From Chlorobiales bacterium (lineage in GTDB: Bacteria > Bacteroidota > Chlorobiia > Chlorobiales > Chlorobiaceae): DNA of 5,478 bases. The notes beneath the pieces are model-generated. The model saw only the letters and a program-made list of their open reading frames with translations, searched no databases and was not told where the DNA came from. Both the position numbers and the translations under genes were made by a program. The stretch's first letter is position 1; each line of letters begins with the position of its first letter. Of this stretch, positions 1 to 5,478 are shown piece after piece. The stretch covers positions 1-5,478 of the forward strand of contig JAKSCY010000717.1 of the NCBI GenBank assembly GCA_022360355.1, in the 5' to 3' direction.

Positions 1-1185
1 CTTGTTGACAGGGCCGATGAACTGCGGAACGTTGAGATTATAAGCCTTCATACCGAGGGAGAAGCTCCGTATGTCCGCCCCGAGTACAGCGAGAGCTTCC
101 GTCTCAACGCACTGTTTGTAGGAAAAAACGTTCGATCCGCAGTGCAGGAGGGTCTGGCGGACGCAATACCTATTTTTTTAAGCGATGTTCCGGCGTTGTT
201 TTACCGCAACGTGCTTCCTCTGGATGTGGCTTTTGTGCATGTGTCTCCGCCTGACCGTCACGGATTCTGTTCCCTTGGCGTTTCGGTGGATGCGGCAAGA
301 GCGGCGGTACACACGGCAAGGTATGTTATTGCCCAGGTTAACCCGAACATGCCCCGTACTCATGGAGAAGGATTGCTGCATGCCAGCCATATAGATGCCA
401 TGGTTGAGGTCGATGACTCTCTTCCGGAAACCCCAAGGCATGAGCTGACCGATATCGAGCGGAAAATAGGGAGCAACATCGCCTCTATTGTCGAAGACGG
501 AGCGACGCTGCAGATGGGTATAGGAGCAATTCCCGATGCGACGCTTGCAGCACTTTCACATCACAGGAACCTTGGTATTCATACCGAAATGTTTTCCGAC
601 GGAGTGGTTGATCTCGTTGAAAAAGGGGTTATCACAGGAAGGTATAAATCTACCCATAACGGGATTATCGTTGCCAGTTTTCTCGTAGGGACACGAAAAC
701 TCTTTGACTTTGTTGATGACAACCCTCTTGTGGAGATGTTTGGCTCGGATTATATAAACGATACAAAGGAGATTCGCAAAAACCCCAGGGTTACAGCGAT
801 CAACAGCGCGATTGAGATCGATATGACCGGACAGGTCTGTGCTGACTCCATAGGCCAGCGTCATTTTTCAGGTGTCGGCGGGCAGATGGACTTTATAAGA
901 GGAGCAGCGCTTTCTCCTGATGGCAAGCCTATCATAGCACTGCCATCTGTTACCAGGCGCGGCGAATCAAGGATTGTGCCCATGCTCAAACCGGGCGCAG
1001 GAGTTGTTACAACAAGGGCTCATGTGCAGTATGTCGTTACCGAATACGGTATTGTGAACCTGCACGGCAAGAACATGCGGCAACGTGCGGAAGCACTCGC
1101 GAGTATCGCCCATCCCGATTTCCGTGAGGATATCTGCCGTGCCGCTCATGATCTTTACGGTGGCTACAGGCAGGTTTGCCTGTAG
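1..1185 (+). CDS. Acetyl-CoA hydrolase/transferase family protein (acetate or 4-hydroxybutyrate CoA-transferase type), 5'-truncated by the window
   Basis: The reading frame is open from base 1, so the gene starts upstream; 394 residues and a TAG stop are visible. Relatives are about 430-440 residues, so roughly 40 N-terminal residues are missing. A GTG at 142 is internal and not the start. Family marks, numbered from the first visible residue: HTEMFSDGVVDL with a Glu at 196, which fits the catalytic Glu (about residue 238 in full-length 4-hydroxybutyrate CoA-transferases) that forms the glutamyl-CoA thioester; GVGGQ at 291-295; TEYG at 347-350 followed by a Gly-Lys loop; and HPDFR at 371-375. 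These proteins move CoA between acyl-CoA and a free acid, or hydrolyse acetyl-CoA, in the cytoplasm. The acyl substrate cannot be read from sequence. In a green sulfur bacterium an acetate/succinyl-CoA exchange feeding acetate assimilation is plausible, but this is inference. The gene converges on bchU. Family assignment is secure; exact activity is not. Confidence 0.93.
   Translation, partial: LVDRADELRNVEIISLHTEGEAPYVRPEYSESFRLNALFVGKNVRSAVQEGLADAIPIFLSDVPALFYRNVLPLDVAFVHVSPPDRHGFCSLGVSVDAARAAVHTARYVIAQVNPNMPRTHGEGLLHASHIDAMVEVDDSLPETPRHELTDIERKIGSNIASIVEDGATLQMGIGAIPDATLAALSHHRNLGIHTEMFSDGVVDLVEKGVITGRYKSTHNGIIVASFLVGTRKLFDFVDDNPLVEMFGSDYINDTKEIRKNPRVTAINSAIEIDMTGQVCADSIGQRHFSGVGGQMDFIRGAALSPDGKPIIALPSVTRRGESRIVPMLKPGAGVVTTRAHVQYVVTEYGIVNLHGKNMRQRAEALASIAHPDFREDICRAAHDLYGGYRQVCL
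1164..1185. repeat. Perfect 9-bp inverted repeat (hairpin) over the CoA-transferase stop codon
   Basis: CTACAGGCA, a GGTT loop and TGCCTGTAG form a 9-bp stem with no mismatch, and the last three bases are the TAG stop. It lies 16 bp beyond the stop of the convergent bchU, so either transcript could fold it at its 3' end. Neither strand has a T-run directly after the stem, so it is not a canonical intrinsic terminator. It may be a 3'-end stabiliser or a two-way, factor-assisted terminator. The structure is seen directly; the role is inferred. Confidence 0.6.
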
Positions 1186-1201
1186 ATTCCGGAGCCCTTG
1201 T

Positions 1202-2221
1202 TTACGCAGGCTTGACTGCCTCGACGTACAGGTGGTCGTAACGTCGGACCATCCGGACATTACTGAACCCGATCTTTTCAAGGATAGGCTTGTAATTTGA
1301 CTGTTCCTTGAAGCCGAGCACGGAAAACGGCATGCCGATTCCCATGATGTAGTGGCTGAGATAATCATAGTTGGGGTTGTCTTGTTCATCGACAACCATA
1401 TCGAGGACAAGTACCTTGCCTCCTGCTTCAAGAGCGTTAAAAGCCTTGGTGCACATCATCTCCGTCAGTTGTTCGTTTGCCGAGTAGAGAATTCTGCAGA
1501 ACATGACCGCATCTGCAGAAGGGTACTCGTCTCTGTAGATGTCTACGGCAGAACCTCTCAGCCTGTCCATAAGGCCTTTTTCCGCTGCATTTTCATTAAC
1601 AAGTTCAATGGCTCCGGGCAGGTTCAGAATGGTGGTGTCGAGCTGCGGATATTTTTTGCAGAGGGCGGCAGAAATATCACCGATTCCTCCACCGACATCG
1701 ACAAGTTTGCTGTTGTTCCCAAGATCTGCCTCTTCAAGGAGCAGTTTGATGGAAAAGTGGGCGTTGCGCCGGTGTATTTCTTCAAAGTAAAGGTTTTCTT
1801 CCCTGGTTTTCGGAGGATATGATGTTTCACCTTTGTAATCGAGTTTTCCCCGGACAGCTTCAGCCATATGCATATAGAAGTGTTCTGCCGTATACGCCAT
1901 AGCGTTCGCAACAGGAATCATGCACAGGTTCGAATGCTCGTCGTTCGGCACAAACATGCTTCTGGCGAAATCCGTCAATTCCCACTTGCCGTTTTCCTGC
2001 CGGATGATCCCGATCTGGCGGAGCGCTTCGAGAAGCATCTCAAGCCGTTGCGGCAAGGCTCCGATAGCCGCCGAAAGCGTTTCGGCATCTTTTGCTTCTT
2101 CAGAAAGTTGATTGAAAAGGTCGAGTTCAAGTGCAGCTTTGAAACAGCCGAATTCCACGAGACCCTTGAAAAGGATTTCGTTAGCCCGGTGATTGAGTTT
2201 CAGTAGCTCAGAGTCGTTCAT
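1202..2221 (-). CDS. bchU: Bacteriochlorophyllide d C-20 methyltransferase BchU
   Basis: This 339-residue protein uses S-adenosylmethionine to methylate the C-20 meso carbon of bacteriochlorophyllide d, committing chlorosome antenna pigment to the c/e type. It closely resembles Chlorobaculum tepidum BchU as I recall it (about 338 residues), without evident gaps. The N-terminal part (about 1-100) is the winged-helix/dimerisation region of class I plant-O-methyltransferase-like enzymes. The Rossmann SAM-binding loop is VDVGGGIGD at 174-182, followed by TILNLPG at 197-203. The central CRILYSANEQ (242-251) and the DYLSHY segment place Tyr246 and His290 at positions implicated in the active-site model of the C. 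tepidum enzyme. No frameshift or internal stop is present, unlike the natural bchU frameshift known in a bacteriochlorophyll d-producing strain. The ATG start fits the family N-terminus, although the upstream CTTACCTGAAC is a poor ribosome-binding site. It converges on the CoA-transferase and lies downstream of, and about 200 bp from, the YfiH-family gene. Confidence 0.97.
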   Translation of the reverse strand: MNDSELLKLNHRANEILFKGLVEFGCFKAALELDLFNQLSEEAKDAETLSAAIGALPQRLEMLLEALRQIGIIRQENGKWELTDFARSMFVPNDEHSNLCMIPVANAMAYTAEHFYMHMAEAVRGKLDYKGETSYPPKTREENLYFEEIHRRNAHFSIKLLLEEADLGNNSKLVDVGGGIGDISAALCKKYPQLDTTILNLPGAIELVNENAAEKGLMDRLRGSAVDIYRDEYPSADAVMFCRILYSANEQLTEMMCTKAFNALEAGGKVLVLDMVVDEQDNPNYDYLSHYIMGIGMPFSVLGFKEQSNYKPILEKIGFSNVRMVRRYDHLYVEAVKPA

Positions 2222-2250
2222 GTTCAGGTAAGACTAAAAAGTTAATGGGT

Positions 2251-2270
2251 AAGCTGATCCCGGCTTTTTT
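2251..2270 (+). terminator. Weak terminator-like hairpin with T-tract, plus-strand sense
   Basis: AAGCTG, an ATCC loop and CGGCTT can form a 6-bp stem with one G-T wobble. Six T overlap and follow the stem (2265-2270), and GTTT comes next. It would act only on plus-strand transcripts, yet no plus-strand gene ends here: the upstream plus strand is antisense to bchU. The stem is short and it may be chance. If real, it would end an antisense or read-through transcript just before the bchU leader. Confidence 0.2.
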
Positions 2271-2281
2271 GTTTAAACTTC

Positions 2282-2310
2282 AATTTACCCCAAAAAGCAT
2301 TATGAAACAA
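2282..2310 (-). promoter_or_regulatory. Low-confidence sigma70-like promoter for bchU
   Basis: On the minus strand TTGTTT (2305-2310) is followed, after 17 bp, by TAAATT (2282-2287). Transcription would begin near 2275, giving a leader of about 54 nt before the bchU ATG. Only 3 of 6 and 4 of 6 bases match the E. coli consensus, so spacing and position are the main support. The 198-bp gap between the upstream gene's stop and bchU makes an independent promoter likely somewhere in this interval. Confidence 0.2.
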
Positions 2311-2342
2311 CTGAAGTGAGTCCCTGTTGCCCCGTCTGATTA

Positions 2343-2360
2343 CGGTATAGTACATTACCG
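2343..2360. repeat. Short inverted repeat in the gap between the YfiH-family gene and bchU
   Basis: CGGTA and TACCG flank an 8-base centre. The repeat lies upstream of the candidate bchU promoter and downstream of the preceding gene's stop. There is no T-run, so it is not a terminator; an operator is possible. A 5-bp arm can easily arise by chance. I see no gene, tRNA or strong structure in the rest of 2222-2419. Confidence 0.2.
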
Positions 2361-2419
2361 CAACTGTTTACCAGGAAGGGTTATAGAGCAATGTTATCAA
2401 GCCTTTCGAAGCGTCCGAT

Positions 2420-3283
2420 TCACCGGGTGCCGATAAGGCTGACCATGCGCCCGGTTTTTCCGCCTTCCTTGCGGTAAGAAAAAAAGTCCCTGTTGTTTCG
2501 GACGGTACAGAACGGTGATACCTCGATACACTCATGCGGGATGCCTGCCTCCACGAGATGATCGAGGTTTGCTGCAGCAAGGTCAAGCAGGAACCGGCCG
2601 CCGGTTGACGGCTTGAGGTATTTTTTATCGAACCGGGCTGCAACTTCCCTGCCGACCTCGTAGGAACTTCCCGATATACCGGTCCCGATGTAGGCATGAC
2701 AACGGGGTGGCGATGTTCCGAATCGTTGCCTCATTGTCTCGATTGTCATGCCTGCGATGTTTTTCGCTGTGCCTTTCCATCCGGCGTGAGCAGCTCCTGC
2801 CGCTTCATGTTCATGGTCATAAAAAAGCATCGGGAAGCAATCGGCAGTAAAAATGCACAGGAAAATATCTTTTCGGTCCGTAACAAATGCATCGTACCCT
2901 GAGTAATGTCCTCCCGTAACAGCATGAAAAACATTTGTTCCGTGCACCTGGTCGGCCGTAACGAGTGAGGAGGGGGCTATTTGCAGGTGACGGCAGAGGA
3001 TGCGCCTGTTCCGCATTATGTTTGCCGGGTCGTCACCTGTGTTGATACCGAGGTTAAGCGAGGAATAGGGCTCCCGGCTTACGCCGCCATGGCGGGTAGT
3101 CTGCAGAGCGCTCACCTTTACGAAAGGCTTGAAGATCTTCGGTGTTTTAAACAGTTCGTTTTCCCGATAAATCACAGTGTCATTTTTTATTTGCCGGCAA
3201 CTATTCTCAAGCAGGGGTGTAGCCGGTGTAGCCCTTAATATTGTTGAAAGTGTTATCTTTGGCAAAGAAATAAGGGTCTTCAT
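2420..3283 (-). CDS. pgeF: YfiH/PgeF-family laccase-domain protein (purine nucleoside phosphorylase / peptidoglycan editing factor)
   Basis: The 287-residue reading carries the whole family signature: TTRHGGVS at 62-69, DQVHG at 111-115, DAFVTD at 131-136, TADCFPMLFYD at 146-156, AHAGWKGT at 165-172, YEVG at 208-211 and a C-terminal CTVRNNRDFFSYR near 259-271. His114, Cys149 and His166 are the expected metal-binding triad. Characterised relatives catalyse purine nucleoside phosphorolysis and adenosine deamination. The E. coli member also prevents wrong amino acids entering peptidoglycan stems. The protein is cytoplasmic, with no signal peptide. The start is doubtful. The family usually has about 240-260 residues with TTRxGG some 20-25 residues in; here it begins at 62. 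The first 36 residues look unconserved and include an ATPATP repeat. A GTG at 3173-3175 would give 251 residues. The ATG at 3283 has a distant GAAGGG (12 nt away). I report the longer form but consider the GTG equally likely. The gene is divergent from galE. Confidence 0.9.
   Translation of the reverse strand: MKTLISLPKITLSTILRATPATPLLENSCRQIKNDTVIYRENELFKTPKIFKPFVKVSALQTTRHGGVSREPYSSLNLGINTGDDPANIMRNRRILCRHLQIAPSSLVTADQVHGTNVFHAVTGGHYSGYDAFVTDRKDIFLCIFTADCFPMLFYDHEHEAAGAAHAGWKGTAKNIAGMTIETMRQRFGTSPPRCHAYIGTGISGSSYEVGREVAARFDKKYLKPSTGGRFLLDLAAANLDHLVEAGIPHECIEVSPFCTVRNNRDFFSYRKEGGKTGRMVSLIGTR
3216..3233. repeat. Perfect 9-bp tandem duplication (GGTGTAGCC x2)
   Basis: Two adjacent identical 9-mers lie in the doubtful N-terminal part of the YfiH-family reading frame, where they encode ATPATP on the minus strand. 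Because 9 is a multiple of 3, the frame is preserved. If translation really starts at the GTG at 3175, the repeat lies in the intergenic region and could be a slippage product or a paired protein-binding site about 60-80 bp upstream of the predicted galE transcription start. Confidence 0.6.
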
Positions 3284-3288
3284 AAAAT
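3259..3288 (+). promoter_or_regulatory. Candidate sigma70-type promoter for the galE-M23-bactofilin operon
   Basis: TTGGCA (3259-3264; 5 of 6 bases match the -35 consensus) and TAAAAT (3283-3288; 5 of 6 match the -10 consensus) are separated by 18 bp in the most A+T-rich stretch of the window. The predicted start is near 3295, leaving only about 12 nt before the galE GTG. The message would be nearly leaderless, which fits the lack of a Shine-Dalgarno sequence. The site overlaps the 5' end of the longer YfiH-family reading frame on the other strand. The motif is seen directly; use of an E. coli-like consensus in this phylum is assumed. Confidence 0.4.
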
Positions 3289-3306
3289 ATTACAACCCTT
3301 CATACA

Positions 3307-4287
3307 GTGAAGATACTTGTGATCGGCGGCGCAGGATATATCGGCAGTCATGTTGTCAGGGAGTTTCTGGACCGCGGCTATGCTGTTACGGTTCTTGACA
3401 ACCTTTCATCCGGTACCCGCAGCAACCTTTTCGATGAGGCTGCATTTGTGCACGGTGACATCATGAATCCGCTACGGCTTCGTGACACCATGGCCGAAGG
3501 TTTTGACGGTTGCGTGCATCTGGCCGCACTGAAAGCTGCCGGAGAGTCCATGCTCAGACCCGAAGTCTATGCGGAGATGAATATCGGCGGTACGGTAAAT
3601 ATATTGAACGCAGCTCTGTCGGCGGGTATACCGAACATGATTTTTTCATCGTCTGCGGCAATATTCGGTTCTCCCCGATATCTGCCCATTGATGAGAAAC
3701 ACCCGAAAAATCCTGAAAATTTTTACGGTTTCACCAAACTTGAGATCGAGAGGCTGATGGAGTGGTATGAACGGTTGAAAGGCCTGAAATATGCCTCGAT
3801 CCGCTACTTCAACGCAGCAGGCTTTGATGTCTCCGGCAGGATCAAAGGTCTTGAGAGGAACCCTGAAAACCTGTTGCCTGTCGTCATGGAAACCGCGGCG
3901 GGGTTACGCCAGGGGCTTTCGATTTTCGGCAATGATTACCCGACGAGGGATGGGACATGCGTTCGCGACTATGTCCATGTCAACGATCTTGCATCGGCTC
4001 ATGTATCGGCATTCGAGTACCTGAACGAAAAGCAGAAGAGCATATCGGTAAATCTGGGCAGTGAAACGGGCGTTACCGTATCGGAGATGATCAGAAGGGC
4101 GCGCGAGATTACAGGGAAAGCCATTCCCGCCGCAGTGGCGGGCAGGAGACCCGGTGATCCTGCCGAACTTGTTGCTTCATCGGCAAAAGCAAAAGAGGTG
4201 CTGGGATGGAAACCCTGTCACAGTGATCTTGACATCCTGATCGATTCAACATGGCAGGTCTATTGTAACAATCTTGGGATAACCTGA
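3307..4287 (+). CDS. galE: UDP-glucose 4-epimerase GalE (extended SDR)
   Basis: This 326-residue NAD-dependent epimerase interconverts UDP-glucose and UDP-galactose for surface polysaccharide and glycolipid synthesis; E. coli GalE has 338 residues. The Rossmann loop GGAGYIG spans 7-13, Asp31 ends the second strand (VLDN) and binds the NAD ribose, and HGD is at 49-51. The family segment LAALKAAGESM lies at 72-82, SSSAAIFG at 114-121 with Ser116 matching the catalytic Ser, and the YxxxK pair is Tyr140/Lys144. DYPTRDGTCVRDYVHV in the C-terminal half is a strong GalE-type substrate-loop signature; RRPGDPAEL and GWKP close the protein. Translation starts at GTG 3307, the only usable start because an in-frame TAA lies at 3283-3285 and the glycine loop begins at residue 7. 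No Shine-Dalgarno is evident. The M23 peptidase gene follows after 5 bp, so the two are very probably cotranscribed. Action on UDP-GlcNAc/GalNAc cannot be excluded. Confidence 0.95.
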   Translation: MKILVIGGAGYIGSHVVREFLDRGYAVTVLDNLSSGTRSNLFDEAAFVHGDIMNPLRLRDTMAEGFDGCVHLAALKAAGESMLRPEVYAEMNIGGTVNILNAALSAGIPNMIFSSSAAIFGSPRYLPIDEKHPKNPENFYGFTKLEIERLMEWYERLKGLKYASIRYFNAAGFDVSGRIKGLERNPENLLPVVMETAAGLRQGLSIFGNDYPTRDGTCVRDYVHVNDLASAHVSAFEYLNEKQKSISVNLGSETGVTVSEMIRRAREITGKAIPAAVAGRRPGDPAELVASSAKAKEVLGWKPCHSDLDILIDSTWQVYCNNLGIT

Positions 4288-4292
4288 GTAAC

Positions 4293-5090
4293 ATGGCGTC
4301 ACATCGAAAGAAAAACACTGTCTATACTCTCAGCCTCATTCCTGCAGGAGGCGGGTCAAGACCTGTTACACTGTTAAAAGGTCGCCCGGGACTGTTTGTT
4401 CTTGTGTCCATCATTATTCTGTTTTTACTGACGGGCATGTCCTGTTTGTTGTTCTTCGGCTCTCCATTGCGGGATATGATCCCGGGATGGTCACTGCCCG
4501 GCTATCAGAAGCAGCTTGTAGCCCGGCAGGCGGCCAGAGTGGACAGCCTGATTATTGAGATTGAAAGAATGCGGGCTTTCAGCGAAAAAATGAAAGGAGT
4601 CATGTTTCAGGAAAGGGCTCTGGCGGATAAACGTGAACCGATCGGCGGCAGTGTCGGGCGGGAAGTTTTTGATGCCGGTATTATGCCCGTTTCCTCTTCC
4701 GCTGACTTCGGGGAGTCTCCGAAATTTATCGGAAGGCTGGTGACCGGCTCTGTTTCGCAGCGTTTCAAACCGGGCAGGAGCCATTACGGTATCGATATAG
4801 CAACACCGCGCAATGAACCTGTCGGGGCGGTTGCCGATGGTTCGGTGATTTTTGCCGACTGGACCGGTGTGTTCGGTTATACACTTATTGTTGACCACGG
4901 TGAGTACATGACCTTTTACAAGCATTGCAGCCGTCTTTTCAAAAAAGGAGGGGAACAGGTAAAACTGGGAGAAGTGATTGCACTTGCGGGAAACACCGGC
5001 CATGAATCTTCGGGTGTTCACCTGCATTTCGAGGTCTGGCGGCACGGTGTTCCCGTCAACCCGGAAGCCTATCTGAATTTTTCAATGTAA
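4293..5090 (+). CDS. Membrane-anchored M23 (LytM-type) peptidoglycan endopeptidase, bactofilin partner candidate
   Basis: This 265-residue bitopic protein has a basic cytoplasmic N-terminus (1-32), one transmembrane helix (about 33-55), a helical, probably coiled-coil stretch (about 71-112), a linker, and a C-terminal M23 domain (about 145-263). Zinc ligands are visible: His164 and Asp168 in HYGID, and His245 in HLHFE, whose first His (243) plus His211 in YKHC are the expected catalytic residues. The enzyme should therefore be active, cleaving peptide cross-links on the periplasmic side. The N-terminal YTLSLIP, a glycine-rich turn and PVTLLKG form a beta-hairpin-like pattern that recurs at the start of membrane-bound M23 proteins in several phyla. 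The gene begins 5 bp after galE and ends 13 bp before a bactofilin. This matches the peptidase-bactofilin operons of other bacteria (LmdC-BacA type), in which the cytoplasmic tail contacts the bactofilin. Family and topology are firm; the partnership is inferred from context. Confidence 0.93.
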   Translation: MASHRKKNTVYTLSLIPAGGGSRPVTLLKGRPGLFVLVSIIILFLLTGMSCLLFFGSPLRDMIPGWSLPGYQKQLVARQAARVDSLIIEIERMRAFSEKMKGVMFQERALADKREPIGGSVGREVFDAGIMPVSSSADFGESPKFIGRLVTGSVSQRFKPGRSHYGIDIATPRNEPVGAVADGSVIFADWTGVFGYTLIVDHGEYMTFYKHCSRLFKKGGEQVKLGEVIALAGNTGHESSGVHLHFEVWRHGVPVNPEAYLNFSM

Positions 5091-5103
5091 AAAAGCATGG
5101 ATC

Positions 5104-5478
5104 ATGTTCAGTAAAAAAGGAAAAAAAAGAAAGACCGGTTCATCCGGCGTTTTGACGCTTTTGATGGAAGGTACCTCTGTTCAGGGGGAACTTGTTGCGG
5201 AAGGCGATATCAGGGTGGACGGGAGTGTGTCCGGACGGATTACCTGTAAGGCAACGCTTATCATCGGACGAGAGGGTTACGTAGATGGAGAAGTAAGCAC
5301 CGTGAATATGAGGGCTGCCGGGAAATTCAAGGGAAATGCCGATGTCTCCGGTGAACTTCGGCTTGAATCGTCAGCATCTATTGATGGAGACCTGACCGTT
5401 GCAGCCCTTGACGTTGAGGACGGTGCGAAATTAAACGGAAGGGTATATATGAAACAGGACGGTTTTGCTGAAGAAAGA
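5104..5478 (+). CDS. Bactofilin (polymer-forming cytoskeletal protein), 3'-truncated by the window
   Basis: 125 codons from ATG 5104 are open to the window end, and little more than a short tail is probably missing. Residues about 16-116 are one bactofilin domain, a run of short beta-helix turns with recurring Gly and alternating Val/Ile/Leu: VQGEL, DIRVDGSVSG, LIIGREGYVDGEV, FKGNADVSGEL, SIDGDL, LNGRVYM. Bactofilins assemble without nucleotide into nonpolar filaments and act as scaffolds for cell-wall enzymes. The N-terminus MFSKKGKKRK resembles the short hydrophobic-plus-basic membrane-targeting sequence of Caulobacter BacA, which also starts MFSK, so this protein probably lines the inner membrane face. 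ATG 5104 is chosen because the ATG at 5097 reaches a stop after five codons. The gene is 13 bp downstream of the M23 peptidase gene and surely in the same operon. Confidence 0.93.
   Translation, partial: MFSKKGKKRKTGSSGVLTLLMEGTSVQGELVAEGDIRVDGSVSGRITCKATLIIGREGYVDGEVSTVNMRAAGKFKGNADVSGELRLESSASIDGDLTVAALDVEDGAKLNGRVYMKQDGFAEER

Noticed and set aside
142..144. GTG at 142 as the start of the CoA-transferase
   Set aside because: The frame stays open to base 1 with family-like sequence before it, and a start here would remove about 90 residues from a roughly 435-residue family.
967..1431. 154-codon minus-strand open frame spanning the convergent junction
   Set aside because: It overlaps the C-terminal end of the CoA-transferase in antisense and bchU in another frame, both well supported, and has no recognisable domain.
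1352..1822. 156-codon plus-strand open frame opposite bchU
   Set aside because: It is the mirror of an intact, strongly recognised bchU; the product resembles no family I know.
3191..3200. 10-bp palindrome TTGCCGGCAA near the alternative pgeF start
   Set aside because: Short perfect palindromes of this size are common by chance, and there is no T-run or second copy nearby to support a role.
4491..5045. 184-codon open frame on the minus strand inside the M23 gene
   Set aside because: It lies fully antisense to a gene with clear M23 motifs; its translation shows no recognisable domain and it has no convincing start signal.
5097..5114. ATG at 5097 as the bactofilin start
   Set aside because: That frame stops after five codons (TAA at 5112); the ATG at 5104 opens the bactofilin frame.
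1..5478. Mobile elements, CRISPR arrays, tRNA or rRNA genes, toxin-antitoxin pairs
   Set aside because: I saw no transposase, spaced repeat array, cloverleaf or paired small genes; every long frame is explained by the six housekeeping-type genes.

Overview
The window looks like chromosomal DNA of a green sulfur bacterium (Chlorobiaceae). The deciding evidence is an intact bchU on the minus strand. BchU is the C-20 methyltransferase that turns the bacteriochlorophyll d macrocycle into the c/e type, and it is characteristic of chlorosome-bearing phototrophs. Base composition appears moderate (roughly half G+C by eye). Most genes lack an obvious strong Shine-Dalgarno sequence. Genus and species cannot be fixed from this window.

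Layout, left to right. (1) Positions 1-1185 (+) hold the 3' nine-tenths of an acetyl-CoA hydrolase/transferase-family CoA-transferase, cut by the window edge. (2) It meets bchU (1202-2221, -) tail to tail with only 16 bp between the stop codons. A perfect 9-bp inverted repeat (1164-1185) covers the last codons and the stop of the CoA-transferase. (3) A gap of about 200 bp separates bchU from the next minus-strand gene and contains only weak candidate signals. (4) A YfiH/PgeF-family laccase-domain protein lies at 2420-3283 (-); its real start may be a GTG at 3175. (5) A compact A+T-rich divergent promoter region lies between that gene and galE. (6) Three closely packed plus-strand genes follow: galE (UDP-glucose 4-epimerase, 3307-4287), a membrane-anchored M23 (LytM-type) peptidoglycan endopeptidase (4293-5090), and a bactofilin (5104 to beyond the window end).

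Function. The right half is a small cell-envelope neighbourhood. It combines a nucleotide-sugar epimerase, a bitopic peptidoglycan hydrolase and a bactofilin scaffold, and is divergent from a family member linked in E. coli to peptidoglycan quality control. The M23-bactofilin pairing suggests a localised wall-remodelling module like those known from other phyla. The left half is metabolic: acyl-CoA handling and antenna pigment synthesis.

I see no mobile element, CRISPR array, tRNA or rRNA. All six protein genes belong to recognisable families, so I do not claim a wholly new system. The most interesting points are the M23-bactofilin module with its matching N-termini, the ambiguous start and repeat-rich region between the divergent genes, and the stop-codon hairpin at the convergent junction.
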